Positions 15,564-25,066 are shown, counted from the stretch's first letter. The stretch is DNA of 49,077 bases from Nostoc paludosum FACHB-159 (GCF_014698835.1 NZ_JACJTU010000050.1:1-49077), one strand, 5' to 3'. Notes: a model not told the origin generated them from the sequence alone. Translations and numbers: made by a program.

Positions 15564-17024
15564 ATGACTAATTTAGAAGTATTGACTTTATCTCTACAAT
15601 CATCTGTTCGCCGTCCTAAACACACTGTTGTTATTGGGGGAAGTATCGCGGGACTGCTAGCTGCAAAAGTACTGACTAAATACTTTGAGCGAGTAACAGT
15701 TATTGAACGGGATAACTTCACACAACAAGCAGAACATCGCCACGGTGTACCCCAATCTCCTCATGTCCATACCCTGCTTAAGCGTGGTTTGCAGTCGTTG
15801 GAAGAACTTTTTCCTGGTATAGAAGCTCAATTAGCTGACTCAGGTGCATCCGCTATAGATTGGGGAAATGATTTGCCCTGGCTGGGTTTTGCGGGTTGGG
15901 CACCCCGTTTTAATTCTGGTTTAGTTACCCACACTTGCAGTCGGAATCTTTTAGAGCAAACTATCCGCCGCCGCTTAGCTGCTGAAGACAATCTGGCATT
16001 TATGCAAGAAGGACAGGTAGTTTCTTTATTGTCTAGTTCAGACCGGACTAGTGTTACAGGTGTACGAGTGCGCTTTCGCAACCAACCAGAAACAGATTTA
16101 GCTGCTGATTTGGTTGTGGATGCGAGTGGACGCAATTCTTCAGCACCTCAATGGTTAGAAGCAATGAGTTACACACCACCCCAAGAAACGGTAATTAACT
16201 CTTTTTTGGGCTATGCCAGCTGTTGGTATGAGCCTCCAAAGAATTTGCAATATGATTGGCAGTGTTTGTACGTAACAGTACAACCACCAAATAACAATCG
16301 TGGTGGTGTGATTTATAAAGTTGAAGGTAATCGTTGGATTCTTACACTTATAGGTGTAGGTAAAGATTATCCACCTACGGATAAAGATGGCTTTTTAGAG
16401 TTTGCCCGTAGCTTGCGATCGCCAGCTATCTATGAAGCTATCAAAGATGCCAAGCCACTCTCATCCATCTATGGTTATCGCCGGACAGAAAATCGCCTGC
16501 GTCATTATGAAAAACTTAAAAGATTGCCAGAAGGCTTTGTATTAGTGGGTGATGCTGTCTGTGCTTTTAATCCAGTCTACGGACAAGGTATGACGGTTGC
16601 CGCTTTAGATGCATTGGCTCTAGATGAATGTTTAAATCAGCAATTATCTAACCATCCCGACGGGAATTTAATCGGTTTATCTCGATACTTCCAAAAACAA
16701 TTAAATAAAGTAATTGCTGTACCTTGGCTAATGACAACAGGCGAAGATTTACGTTGGCATACCACTGAAGGAGGACAACCCGACTTCATCAGCCGACTCA
16801 TGCAGCGATATCTCGATCGAGTGTTGTTACTACAAACTGAAAATGCCGAAATTCACAAGACATTTTTAGAAGTAATACACATGCTAAAGCCACCTACTGC
16901 ATTTTTCCACCCCAGTATCAGCACAAAAGTCTTGAAGCAAGCGATTAATTGGCAAAGAAAAAATGAGCAGTTTACTGATGAACAAGATGTTCCGAAAAAG
17001 CTGTCTGTGATTACACAATCATAA
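15564..17024 (+). CDS. FAD-dependent monooxygenase / epoxidase-like oxidoreductase
   Basis: 486 residues. An N-terminal Rossmann motif binds FAD (residues ~20-45: T-V-V-I-G-G-S-I-A-G-L-L-A-A-K-V-L ... V-I-E-R-D). A central V-V-D-A-S-G-R-N-S follows (around 185), and the second FAD motif comes later (F-V-L-V-G-D-A-V-C-A-F-N-P-V-Y-G-Q-G-M, around 328-346). This is the architecture of class A flavin hydroxylases, including epoxidases. The run H-R-H-G-V-P-Q-S-P-H-V-H-T-L-L is typical of the epoxidase/tetracycline-hydroxylase-like branch. It would epoxidise or hydroxylate a lipid-like substrate with NAD(P)H and O2. Being 39 bp behind the UbiA gene, it may act on that enzyme's product; this is inference. 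No terpene cyclase of another class was found alongside. Confidence 0.85.
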   Translation: MTNLEVLTLSLQSSVRRPKHTVVIGGSIAGLLAAKVLTKYFERVTVIERDNFTQQAEHRHGVPQSPHVHTLLKRGLQSLEELFPGIEAQLADSGASAIDWGNDLPWLGFAGWAPRFNSGLVTHTCSRNLLEQTIRRRLAAEDNLAFMQEGQVVSLLSSSDRTSVTGVRVRFRNQPETDLAADLVVDASGRNSSAPQWLEAMSYTPPQETVINSFLGYASCWYEPPKNLQYDWQCLYVTVQPPNNNRGGVIYKVEGNRWILTLIGVGKDYPPTDKDGFLEFARSLRSPAIYEAIKDAKPLSSIYGYRRTENRLRHYEKLKRLPEGFVLVGDAVCAFNPVYGQGMTVAALDALALDECLNQQLSNHPDGNLIGLSRYFQKQLNKVIAVPWLMTTGEDLRWHTTEGGQPDFISRLMQRYLDRVLLLQTENAEIHKTFLEVIHMLKPPTAFFHPSISTKVLKQAINWQRKNEQFTDEQDVPKKLSVITQS

Positions 17025-17025
17025 A

Positions 17026-17168
17026 AGGAACTGGGGACTGGGGGCTGGGGACTGGGAGCAGGGGAGATGGGGAGATGGGGAGACAATTTACAATAACCCT
17101 TTCCCCTTGTCTCCTTGTCCTCTTCCCATGCCCAATGCCCAATGCCCCATGCCCTATGCCCAATCCCC
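17026..17168. repeat. STRR cluster between convergent genes
   Basis: Heptamer-type repeats on both sides of a short spacer: GGGGACTG/GGGGAGAT units on the left and CCCAATG/CCCCATG units on the right. The two halves are partly complementary and could fold back. The whole gap between two convergent genes is made of this material. Confidence 0.85.
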
Positions 17169-17170
17169 AT

Positions 17171-20100
17171 TCATTGCCGTATCGGTATCTCAATTATGAA
17201 ATCAGTTCCTTCTTGTAAAATAGAATGGCAAGTTAACTGACCTTTGTGTTTGTCCACAACAATTTGATAGCTAATTGACAACCCCAAACCAATACCATTT
17301 CCTATAGATTTAGTGGTAAAAAATGGGTCAAAGATTTTTTGTTGCACTTGGGAAGTCATCCCACAACCATTATCAGAAATCCGAATCATCACCGTATTGG
17401 AATTTGTGAGTTTAGTAACGATGCAAATTTGTCTGTGAAATTGCGTTAGAGAAGCTTGTTGTAGACATGGCTGCGAGCTTTCTGTATGACTTGTGTATTT
17501 GTCAACAAATGACTCTTCCAGAGCATCGATCGCATTATTTAAAATATTTATAAACACCTGATTAAGTTGACCTGCATAACAAGTAACTTCTGGTAAATTT
17601 CCGTATTTCTTGACGACTTCAATTTCACAGCGTCCGCTCTTTTCTTTGAGTCGGTGCTGTAAAAGCATCAAAGTGCTATCAATACCTTGATGAATATTGA
17701 CAGGTTTCATTTCCGATTCATCTAGGCGAGAAAAATTGCGTAATCCCAAAATAATATTTCGGATACGGGAACTTCCCAATTTCATAGAATCAAGAATTTT
17801 GGGTAAATCATCTATTAGAAAATCGAGGTCAAATGTTTCAATTTTTTCCTTAATTAAATTAGAAGTATTTGGACATTCCTGCTGATAAGTGCTGATTAAA
17901 TCCAGCAAGTTATGGACATACTCATTTATATGAGTGATATTTCCATGAATAAAGTTTATAGGGTTATTAATTTCATGTGCGATACCCGCCACCATTTGTC
18001 CTAATGAAGACATTTTTTCGCTTTGAATTAATTGAGTTTGGGTACTGTGTAATTCTTGGATAACTTTTTCCAAAGATTGATTTTTTTCGTTCAATTCGTG
18101 GGTTCTTTCATTAACTTTTTCTTCTAGAGTTTGGCTATATATTTCTAAGTTTTTATAGAGGAGCGCATTCTCTAAGGAGATTGCTGCTTGAGTGCTGAGG
18201 AGATTAATAATTCCGATGCGATCGCGGGTAAATGCTGCCATTGTTAAGTTGTTTTCGAGGTAAAGAATACCCAGCAAATTACCTTGATTAATAATCGGAA
18301 TACACAAAAGACTCTTGGGTTGTTCTTGAAGAATGTATGGATCGTTTACTAAAAAGTTAACAATTTTTGCATTATCGCTGACAAAGATTTGTTTTGTACG
18401 TTTGACGTAATTAATTAAAGTAATAGGAACGTCTGAACTGGAATCTAAATCAATTGATGGAAACTGTGTAGAAATACTCCCAGATGTTGAACTTAAACCG
18501 ACTGCTGCAACGGTTAAGTTGGAGCGATCGCTTTCACTCAAAATCATAACGCACTTAGAAGCTCCTGCATTTTCGATTACAACTGCTATTAATGCAGAAA
18601 GCAGTTGTTCCATCTCGATTTTTCCGGAAATTGCTTGAGAAGCTTTAATTACAGATGCTAAATCTAGCATATCTGAAATGCTAGTACTAAAAACGGTCTC
18701 ATTATTATTAGAACTTGAATGGGATATGCGTATGGAAGCAGTACTGCGATCGTTTATTTGGATATTAAGTTTTTCTTGCTGGATAATTTGAGCAAGTAAT
18801 TGATAATAGCGTTTTTGCAAATCTTCAACTTTAGCTAATGCTCCCCACTTCATATAGTTATAGTAAGCATCATTTAGATAACTTTGGGCAATCTTTTGTT
18901 TATTGATTCCTAAATAAAACTTAGCTGCAAGTTCTTGAGCCAAAGCTTCTTCATTCAGATATTCATATTCTTTAGCATAGGCAATAGCTTGGTCATAATC
19001 ATCCATTGCTTCGAGATATTCACCAATCACTCGATGTCGTTCCGCCTCTACTAAATAAAATTTATGTAAATAATTCATTGGCGCAAAATGCGCCCATTGA
19101 TTCATCTTTTCCTGATTAGCAGCCACCTTTTCTAAGTTTTGTTGTTGTTCAATTTCTGAAATATTAGGATATACAGCTAATCTCGCTAATGAATCGTAAA
19201 AATAAAAAACAGGCACAACTAATTGTCCTATACCGCCATCTAAATATTTCTCTGCTAAAATTGCATTTTCTACTGCTTGAAAATATTCTTGAAATAAATA
19301 GCACAGATGTAGCTTGCCCAAATATAAATATAAAAGACCTACTCCATCTTTAGCTTCCAAATGAATAGGCAGCATTTTGTTTTCATCGTAAGCTATACCA
19401 ACTAAACAGTATGGATTTTCTGTATTTTGTAGTAAATTTAAAACAATTTGTCTATAGATATTACTCCAATGCAAAGGTCTTTCTTGTTTAATTTGACTAA
19501 TGGCATGATTGTAATTCTCCATTTCTTGATCTAATTCCGTCAATTCTTTGCCAATCAAATATGAAAAGCTAGAATAATACATTAAACAATAGGCTGCAAA
19601 TTCTAAATCGCCGGTTTCTAATCCGACAGAGTAAGACTCAAGTAAAGGTTTTAATGTTTCTTTAACATGTCTCTGCCAAATCTCGATTAGTGAATAAAAT
19701 CCTTGCATAACTCTGGCTTTAATCTCTTTAGCACCAGATTTAGCTAATAAGTTTAAAGCTAGCCTCCCAAATTGATAACCAGATTCAAAATCTTTTAGGA
19801 CTCCACAAAGCATTACTGCATAAACAACATAAGCATAAGCAGACAAGGAAGAATTACCATATTTTATTGATAAATTTATTTGCTTGAGACAAATAAGTAA
19901 GAACAATTCAGGAGCAACTTGATAAGCAACTGGAGCAGTACTAGATAAAATACGCATAGCTGCTAATAGTTGAGGCTGCTTCATTTCTGAGAGATTAATT
20001 AATTCCTGAATCTGCTTTCCAGCTAGATTAGATGTTATTTCTTCCATCGCTAATTGCACATCAAGCTGGTTTGGGGAATCTGCAAATTCCACTCCCAACA

Positions 20101-22891
20101 ATTTCAAAAAACTTAAGGAAGTATTGACAGATGCTAATGCTTTATTTTGCGCTCCATCAGCTTGAATTTTGATTTCATAAACTTTGACTTTTTCCAGTAA
20201 TGTTTTTGCTTGTACTAATACTATTTCTATTAATTCCTCCATCTTTTCAAAGTTACCGCTCAGGTATGCAGCCTCCGCTGCTGTTTCATACAAAGCAATA
20301 CTTAGCTCATATTTTGTTTGCCAACTATCATTCGCTAGTAGTTCTATACCAGTATTCAAATACTTACTTGCAGCAATATAAGCAGTTGAGGCTATCGCTT
20401 TACGTCCAGCAACTAGATTCATCTGAGCTAGTTCATCACGTTGAGTTCTATCTGTGATAATTTCAACTGCAATATTAAACTGATTCACTAACTGAAAAAT
20501 CTTTTCTTCCCGTTCTGTAACTGAGATATTTTTTAATAGTAGTTGCCCAATTTGTAAATGAATTTGCTTTTTTTGGTCTTGAGGAATGAGAGAATAAGCA
20601 GCTTGTTGCACTCGATCGTGTATAAATTTGTATCGAGGCCACAGAGAGTTATTCAGCGGTAAGTTTTGCGGTTTCTGGCTATCATAAGTTTCTACTGAAA
20701 CGCTAGCATTTTGAAACAATTTATAAGCTTCAGTTTGAGGTAAAACTAGCCCTTCATATAAAGCTTTCCAGATTTCAGATGCTGTGTCTACGGCAGATTT
20801 TTCATTAATTATGGCAAGAGTTTTTAAATCAAATTCATTGCCAATACAAGCTGCAAATTTTAAAACGTCTTGTGTTCTTCTGGGTAACTTCTCTATTTGA
20901 AGTGCCATAAATTCGACAACATCATCTGTGAGAGCGAATGTTTGCAAATCGGCGAGATTATATTCCCAACAACCAACATTATAATTAAATTTAATAATAT
21001 TATCTTTGTGTAAAGATTTGAGAAATTGAATTCCAAAGAACGGATTACCTTTAGTTTTAGCAAAGACCATTTGGGTCAGAGGAACAGCTGCATCTGGTTG
21101 ACAAAATAAAGTATCAGCAATTAAATAATTTAAATTATTTTGATTTAAAGGTTTGAGAGTAATATAATTAATAGATGCTCCTGATTTTTCAATTTCCTGT
21201 GTTGTCAAATAAAGCGGATGTGCTTGAGAAACTTCGTTATCGCGATATGCACCAATCAATAATAAACTACCTTCAGAATTATCAACATTCTGGGTGCGAT
21301 CGCTTTCCCACTTTTCTCCATCAAAATTAGGAATCCATAGATTTTCTTTACTTTCAATAGAAGATAAAAAAGATTTTTTAGTTTCTATATTATTTTGAGC
21401 AATTAATAATTGAAGAAATTTCAAAGATGTTGTATCTGCCCATTGCAAATCATCTAAAAAAATTACCAAAGGATGTTCTTTGCTAATGAATACCTGAATA
21501 AATCTCTTAAATAATAAATTGAATCGATTTTGGGCAGCATTACCAGAGAGTTCAGCAATTTTTGGTTGTTTGCCAATAATCTGTTCTAGTGCAGGAATCA
21601 CATTAATAATTATCTGAGCTTGTTCGCCTAGTGCTGCAAGAATTTTCACTTTCCACTGTTGAATTTCTGCCTCAGTTTCTATCAAGATTTGCCCGATTAA
21701 GTCGCTAAAAGCTTGTACTAATGCCGATAAGGGAATCTCTCGTTGAAACTGGTCAAATTTACCTTTAATAAAATAACTACGTTGTCGGACAATAGGTTTA
21801 TGGATTTCGTTAACTACCGCAGTTTTGCCAATACCAGAAAAGCCTGCAACCAAAACCATTTCTGTTCTCCCCTGTGTCACGCGGTCAAAAGCTGCCAGAA
21901 GATTTGCTACTTCTTCTTGACGACCATAGAGTTGTTCGGGAATCACAAAACGGTCGGAAATATCTTTAGCTGCTAACTGAAAAAGTGGAATATTGCCAGT
22001 TTCTTCCCAGTGCTTGTAGCACATTTCTAAATCATGCTTAAGTCCATAGGTACTTTGATAGCGGTCTTCGGCATTCTTGGACATTAATTTGATTACGATG
22101 TCGCAAAGTACTTGGGGAATCTCCTCATTTGTGAATTTGGAATTTTTAATTTTTGATTTGTCTGGTTCTTTGGCAATATGAGAATGCACTAACTCCATTG
22201 GGTCATTACTAGTGAAGGGTAATTGTCCGCTAAGAAGTTCAAAAAATGTGACTCCCAAGGAATAGAAATCGCTACGGTAATCAATACCACGATTCATTCT
22301 TCCAGTTTGTTCGGGGGAAATATAAGCTAATGTTCCTTCTAAGACGTTAGGATTAGTAACAAATTGAATTTCTCTTGGTAGTAGGGTAGCAATGCTGAAG
22401 TCAATAAGTTTGACTTCGAGAGTACTAGGATTAATCAGAATATTGGCGGGTTTGATGTCTTTGTGAATGATGCGTAGGCTTTGCCCGCCGCAGGCATCGC
22501 GATGCAATTCCTCTAGAATAGATACTATCTGTATGGCAATCTGAAAAAACTCTCCTAAACTGACAATATTTTTTTCTTTCCTCTTTACCCAATCTTTGAG
22601 GGATATACCGCTAAAGTCTTCCATCACTAGGGCATAAGCATTACGGTAATTCTCTAAGTTCAGAGGCTTAACTATCCCCTTCAAATTGAGGTTTTTAGTA
22701 ATTGTATATTGATTGCGGAATTGGGCAATTTCATGCATGGTAGGATATTCATTCCGCATCAGTTTGATGACTACTATCTTTTGGTCTTGTTTTCTGATAG
22801 CTCGATAAACTAAGGTTTTACTACCTGAATAAATTTGCTCTGTGATGCGATATCCAGACAGGGGAAGTATATCGTTGGATAGTACTATCAT
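17171..22891 (-). CDS. Hybrid Ser/Thr protein kinase - AAA ATPase - GAF - histidine kinase (HstK type)
   Basis: 1906 residues. Order: eukaryotic-type kinase (~14-290; Lys43 in V-V-I-K-L, catalytic H143-K-D145-I-K-P-A-N, metal site D164-F-S where DFG is usual); AAA/STAND ATPase (~320-600; Walker A G-F-S-G-I-G-K-T at 350-357, Walker B L-V-I-F-L-D-D-L-Q-W-A-D); a long helical TPR-like middle; GAF (~1390-1550); coiled coil; HisKA with A-G-I-A-H1639-E-I-N-N-P; HATPase with N-I-L-N-N-A-I-D-A-L, D-N-G-C-G-M and G-L-G-L-S. No receiver domain, so phosphate must leave to a separate partner. This matches the HstK family of Nostoc/Anabaena, soluble sensors that combine both kinase chemistries. The ligand is unknown. 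ATG at 22889-22891. It is a lone gene; the convergent FAD gene ends 146 bp away. Confidence 0.93.
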   Translation of the reverse strand: MIVLSNDILPLSGYRITEQIYSGSKTLVYRAIRKQDQKIVVIKLMRNEYPTMHEIAQFRNQYTITKNLNLKGIVKPLNLENYRNAYALVMEDFSGISLKDWVKRKEKNIVSLGEFFQIAIQIVSILEELHRDACGGQSLRIIHKDIKPANILINPSTLEVKLIDFSIATLLPREIQFVTNPNVLEGTLAYISPEQTGRMNRGIDYRSDFYSLGVTFFELLSGQLPFTSNDPMELVHSHIAKEPDKSKIKNSKFTNEEIPQVLCDIVIKLMSKNAEDRYQSTYGLKHDLEMCYKHWEETGNIPLFQLAAKDISDRFVIPEQLYGRQEEVANLLAAFDRVTQGRTEMVLVAGFSGIGKTAVVNEIHKPIVRQRSYFIKGKFDQFQREIPLSALVQAFSDLIGQILIETEAEIQQWKVKILAALGEQAQIIINVIPALEQIIGKQPKIAELSGNAAQNRFNLLFKRFIQVFISKEHPLVIFLDDLQWADTTSLKFLQLLIAQNNIETKKSFLSSIESKENLWIPNFDGEKWESDRTQNVDNSEGSLLLIGAYRDNEVSQAHPLYLTTQEIEKSGASINYITLKPLNQNNLNYLIADTLFCQPDAAVPLTQMVFAKTKGNPFFGIQFLKSLHKDNIIKFNYNVGCWEYNLADLQTFALTDDVVEFMALQIEKLPRRTQDVLKFAACIGNEFDLKTLAIINEKSAVDTASEIWKALYEGLVLPQTEAYKLFQNASVSVETYDSQKPQNLPLNNSLWPRYKFIHDRVQQAAYSLIPQDQKKQIHLQIGQLLLKNISVTEREEKIFQLVNQFNIAVEIITDRTQRDELAQMNLVAGRKAIASTAYIAASKYLNTGIELLANDSWQTKYELSIALYETAAEAAYLSGNFEKMEELIEIVLVQAKTLLEKVKVYEIKIQADGAQNKALASVNTSLSFLKLLGVEFADSPNQLDVQLAMEEITSNLAGKQIQELINLSEMKQPQLLAAMRILSSTAPVAYQVAPELFLLICLKQINLSIKYGNSSLSAYAYVVYAVMLCGVLKDFESGYQFGRLALNLLAKSGAKEIKARVMQGFYSLIEIWQRHVKETLKPLLESYSVGLETGDLEFAAYCLMYYSSFSYLIGKELTELDQEMENYNHAISQIKQERPLHWSNIYRQIVLNLLQNTENPYCLVGIAYDENKMLPIHLEAKDGVGLLYLYLGKLHLCYLFQEYFQAVENAILAEKYLDGGIGQLVVPVFYFYDSLARLAVYPNISEIEQQQNLEKVAANQEKMNQWAHFAPMNYLHKFYLVEAERHRVIGEYLEAMDDYDQAIAYAKEYEYLNEEALAQELAAKFYLGINKQKIAQSYLNDAYYNYMKWGALAKVEDLQKRYYQLLAQIIQQEKLNIQINDRSTASIRISHSSSNNNETVFSTSISDMLDLASVIKASQAISGKIEMEQLLSALIAVVIENAGASKCVMILSESDRSNLTVAAVGLSSTSGSISTQFPSIDLDSSSDVPITLINYVKRTKQIFVSDNAKIVNFLVNDPYILQEQPKSLLCIPIINQGNLLGILYLENNLTMAAFTRDRIGIINLLSTQAAISLENALLYKNLEIYSQTLEEKVNERTHELNEKNQSLEKVIQELHSTQTQLIQSEKMSSLGQMVAGIAHEINNPINFIHGNITHINEYVHNLLDLISTYQQECPNTSNLIKEKIETFDLDFLIDDLPKILDSMKLGSSRIRNIILGLRNFSRLDESEMKPVNIHQGIDSTLMLLQHRLKEKSGRCEIEVVKKYGNLPEVTCYAGQLNQVFINILNNAIDALEESFVDKYTSHTESSQPCLQQASLTQFHRQICIVTKLTNSNTVMIRISDNGCGMTSQVQQKIFDPFFTTKSIGNGIGLGLSISYQIVVDKHKGQLTCHSILQEGTDFIIEIPIRQ

Positions 22892-23545
22892 TGCAGTGCT
22901 ATTTCTAATATTGTGATTCAGCCTTAGTATTCCCCTTTACGTATTCTTAATATCAGTTTTCGTACATCTAGTAATGAATTTGCTCGAAAACTCAATTATT
23001 TATAGCAGGGAACAAGCAAAAGCCTTGAAAATCTATTGATGTCAGGGTTTTTCGTTTAGTTTATGCCCTAAACTATCTTCCAACTGCCATATTAGAGATT
23101 TTACTTAATTAAATCTCAATCTCAGCTAAAATTTCCGTATAAATCTCACTACATAATCAGTAGTACTGATATTCATCTCAAATAAAAATAGGGCAGATCT
23201 TTAGATATATGGGTACATCTATATGTGCCTACAAACAATTAGTATAAATGATATAAAAATTTCAACAGTAATAAAATTAGCGAGACACAAAGCCTCGCTA
23301 ATTATTAATTCTTGAAGTTCCGGTAGTTTGCAATTAAATTACAGCAGATTTCAGGGAAATGAAGTACCCGCTAGGGGTGCAATATTTTGTACTCCTACGA
23401 TTATCTGAACCTCACTCTTTTGCAATCTCTGTAACTAAAAAAACTCAGATTTCAAGCCATATGTGAAGACTATTTAAATCCTGAATTCTGAGTTCTGTTA
23501 GCGCAGCGTGGCGTAGCCCATTCTGAATTCTCAATTCTGATGATA
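22892..23545. other. Intergenic region between hybrid kinase and cytochrome c6
   Basis: No gene. It holds the kinase promoter region, the hairpin at 23277-23301 described separately, a dispersed repeat (about 23350-23430) resembling the sequence around the MITE at 9170-9450, and near 23496-23540 a TTAGCGCAGCGTGGCGTAGC phrase with ATTCTGA/ATTCTCA heptamers, all familiar non-coding repeat material in Nostoc-type genomes. Confidence 0.6.
23277..23301 (-). terminator. Probable terminator of the cytochrome c6 transcript
   Basis: Stem TTAGCGAG / CTCGCTAA with a nine-base loop. Read on the minus strand it is followed by TTTTATT. It is about 245 bp beyond the petJ stop codon with no gene between, so petJ is the likely transcript ended here. 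Confidence 0.5.
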
Positions 23546-23887
23546 TCACTTATACTTCCAATCTTTATCTGCTTGTGAAAGCACATAAGCTGCTACATCT
23601 TCAATCTTCTCTGGTTTTAGACGATTGCCAAAAGCAGGCATAGCACCTTTACCGTTTGTAACTTGAGCAATAATCGCTTCTTGTGAGTACAAACCATACT
23701 TTTCCAAAGCGTTCTTCTTCAGGCTCTTATCAGCTTTAACTAAATTCTTGCCGCCTGTATGACAAGAAGCACAATTAGCACTAAATACTTTAGCTCCACT
23801 AATAGTATCTCCGGCTAAAGCTGAACTATTGAAGGCAAAGGTGAAGATTGCTATGCCTAACAGCATAACTTTAATAATTTTTTTCAT
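23546..23887 (-). CDS. petJ: Cytochrome c6, photosynthetic electron carrier
   Basis: 113 residues from the chosen ATG at 23885-23887, which has GAGGGAA six bases upstream. An in-frame ATG 31 codons earlier has no such site and would put non-signal residues ahead of the signal peptide. Signal peptide: M-K-K-I-I-K-V-M-L-L-G-I-A-I-F-T-F-A-F, cleavage after A-L-A. The mature protein (~88 residues) has the haem-binding C-A-S-C-H and the Met ligand in K-G-A-M-P-A-F-G. In the thylakoid lumen it carries electrons from cytochrome b6f to photosystem I or to cytochrome oxidase, replacing plastocyanin when copper is short. A palindrome 80 bp upstream could be the site of copper-dependent control. Confidence 0.93.
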   Translation of the reverse strand: MKKIIKVMLLGIAIFTFAFNSSALAGDTISGAKVFSANCASCHTGGKNLVKADKSLKKNALEKYGLYSQEAIIAQVTNGKGAMPAFGNRLKPEKIEDVAAYVLSQADKDWKYK

Positions 23888-23966
23888 TTCGTGTTCCCTC
23901 TGAAATAACAGATGATTCGGTAGAATATCCTCCATAATTGTCAGTTGAGTCGCTACTATAGTCAAA

Positions 23967-23979
23967 TGACAAGCTGTCA
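23967..23979. promoter_or_regulatory. Candidate operator upstream of petJ
   Basis: TGACA-AGC-TGTCA, a perfect inverted repeat with a three-base centre, 80 bp upstream of the petJ start. Its size suits a dimeric repressor of the BlaI/PetR type, which controls petJ by copper in other cyanobacteria. I infer the role from position and symmetry only. Confidence 0.4.
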
Positions 23980-24069
23980 AACTAGCCTTAAAAATTTTTT
24001 AATTAAAGATTATTGGCTACCATACCCATTAATCTTGAGATAATATATTTTTAAATTCTACAATATTTC

Positions 24070-24408
24070 TTAAGTTACAAACCCAGTAAACTGACGTATA
24101 TAGGGTTCGTGGAATGCTAAAATAATATCTTGTTTGGGTACTCCCATTTCAACCAATCGATTGGCAATTCCTTCTTCTGTGCCATCGTGTTGAATCCATA
24201 TTTTCCCATCTTTAATATCAAGATGTAAGATACAGCCAAAATCGCGTTTATTTCCACGCCAGCCAACATAAAGTAATTGATAGTGGTCTTGCTGTTCGTC
24301 AAAAATTGTTTGCACCTCATACTCTTAGGCATTTCGTGACATCGAAGCTCGCTTTTGCCGTTCGGAAAGAAGATGTCGAATATATTGCCGATATTTTTGT
24401 CTAGCCAT
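24070..24408 (-). pseudogene. xisI: XisI (fdxN-element excision controlling factor) with an in-frame stop
   Basis: Read from ATG at 24406-24408, the frame gives 27 residues (M-A-R-Q-K-Y-R-Q-Y-I-R-H-L-L-S-E-R-Q-K-R...), then TAA at 24325-24327. It continues in the same frame as E-Y-E-V-Q-T-I-F-D-E-Q-Q-D-H-Y-Q-L-L-Y-V-G-W ... I-W-I-Q-H-D-G-T ... F-H-E-P-Y-I-R-Q-F-T to the stop at 24070. Both halves fit XisI, and the total of 112 codons equals the normal length. A GTG at 24313-24315 could start the second half alone, but it would lack the N-terminal helix. XisI works with XisH, which is absent here, in control of DNA rearrangement or as an antitoxin-like partner. Confidence 0.8.
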
Positions 24409-24569
24409 AATCGTAATTAAAATAATTCTTAATGACGCTCCTGTGTCGCTAACGTAATTCGTAATTATTGGGTAAATACCGCACCAAAATCTCGGAGTTT
24501 ATGGTCTTGAATTAGTTGGTATCTAAATTCCCAACTAATTCAATTACGAATTAGTAATTAGTTAAATTA

Positions 24570-25061
24570 TTACACAGCCCCTAACTTACTGAGTACATCT
24601 TCTGTGACGCGACAAATTCGCCAATCATCTAATATTGAAGCTCCCATGCTACGATAAAAGGCTTGGGCTGATTCATTCCAATCCAAAACACTCCATTCTA
24701 ACCGCCCACAATTGCGTTCTACGGCTATCTGAGCTACTTTAGTCAAGATAGCTCTACCAATACCTTGGCGGCGATATTCTGGTAAAACAAATAAATCTTC
24801 TAGATATATTCCTGGCTTAGTTAAAAATGTTGAATAATTATGAAAAAATAGGGCGAAACCAACAGCTTGACCGCTAGATTCTGCTAATATTGCTTCTATA
24901 TATCTGTGCGAACCAAATAAATGTTCTTTGAGTGCAAAAGCATTACCGGTAACTGCATGAGATAACTTTTCATACTCGGCAAGACCTTCAATTAATTTAA
25001 ACAGTACGCTGTAATCAGCTGGTTGGGCAAAACGCACAATCAAATTGCTACTCGAAGTCAT
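24570..25061 (-). CDS. GNAT-family N-acetyltransferase (SSAT/thialysine-like)
   Basis: 163 residues, one GNAT domain. The acetyl-CoA-binding loop is Y-R-R-Q-G-I-G after L-E-D-L-F-V (residues ~85-105). The C-terminal W-N-E-S-A-Q-A-F-Y-R-S-M-G-A motif (~128-141) is typical of spermidine/spermine and thialysine acetyltransferase relatives, as is the start V-R-F-A-Q-P-A-D-Y. Likely acetylates a small amine in the cytosol; the substrate cannot be fixed by reading. ATG at 25059-25061. It stands alone: a heptamer repeat lies directly upstream and the xisI relic downstream. Confidence 0.85.
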   Translation of the reverse strand: MTSSSNLIVRFAQPADYSVLFKLIEGLAEYEKLSHAVTGNAFALKEHLFGSHRYIEAILAESSGQAVGFALFFHNYSTFLTKPGIYLEDLFVLPEYRRQGIGRAILTKVAQIAVERNCGRLEWSVLDWNESAQAFYRSMGASILDDWRICRVTEDVLSKLGAV

Positions 25062-25066
25062 GAGTT

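Noticed and set aside
23888..23980. N-terminal extension of cytochrome c6 from the earlier ATG
   Set aside because: It would bury the signal peptide 31 residues inside, and the later ATG has a good ribosome binding site.
24316..24332. Alternative frame M-P-K-S-M-R-C-K overlapping xisI
   Set aside because: The XisI-like residues lie in the other frame, which also contains the upstream half of the gene.
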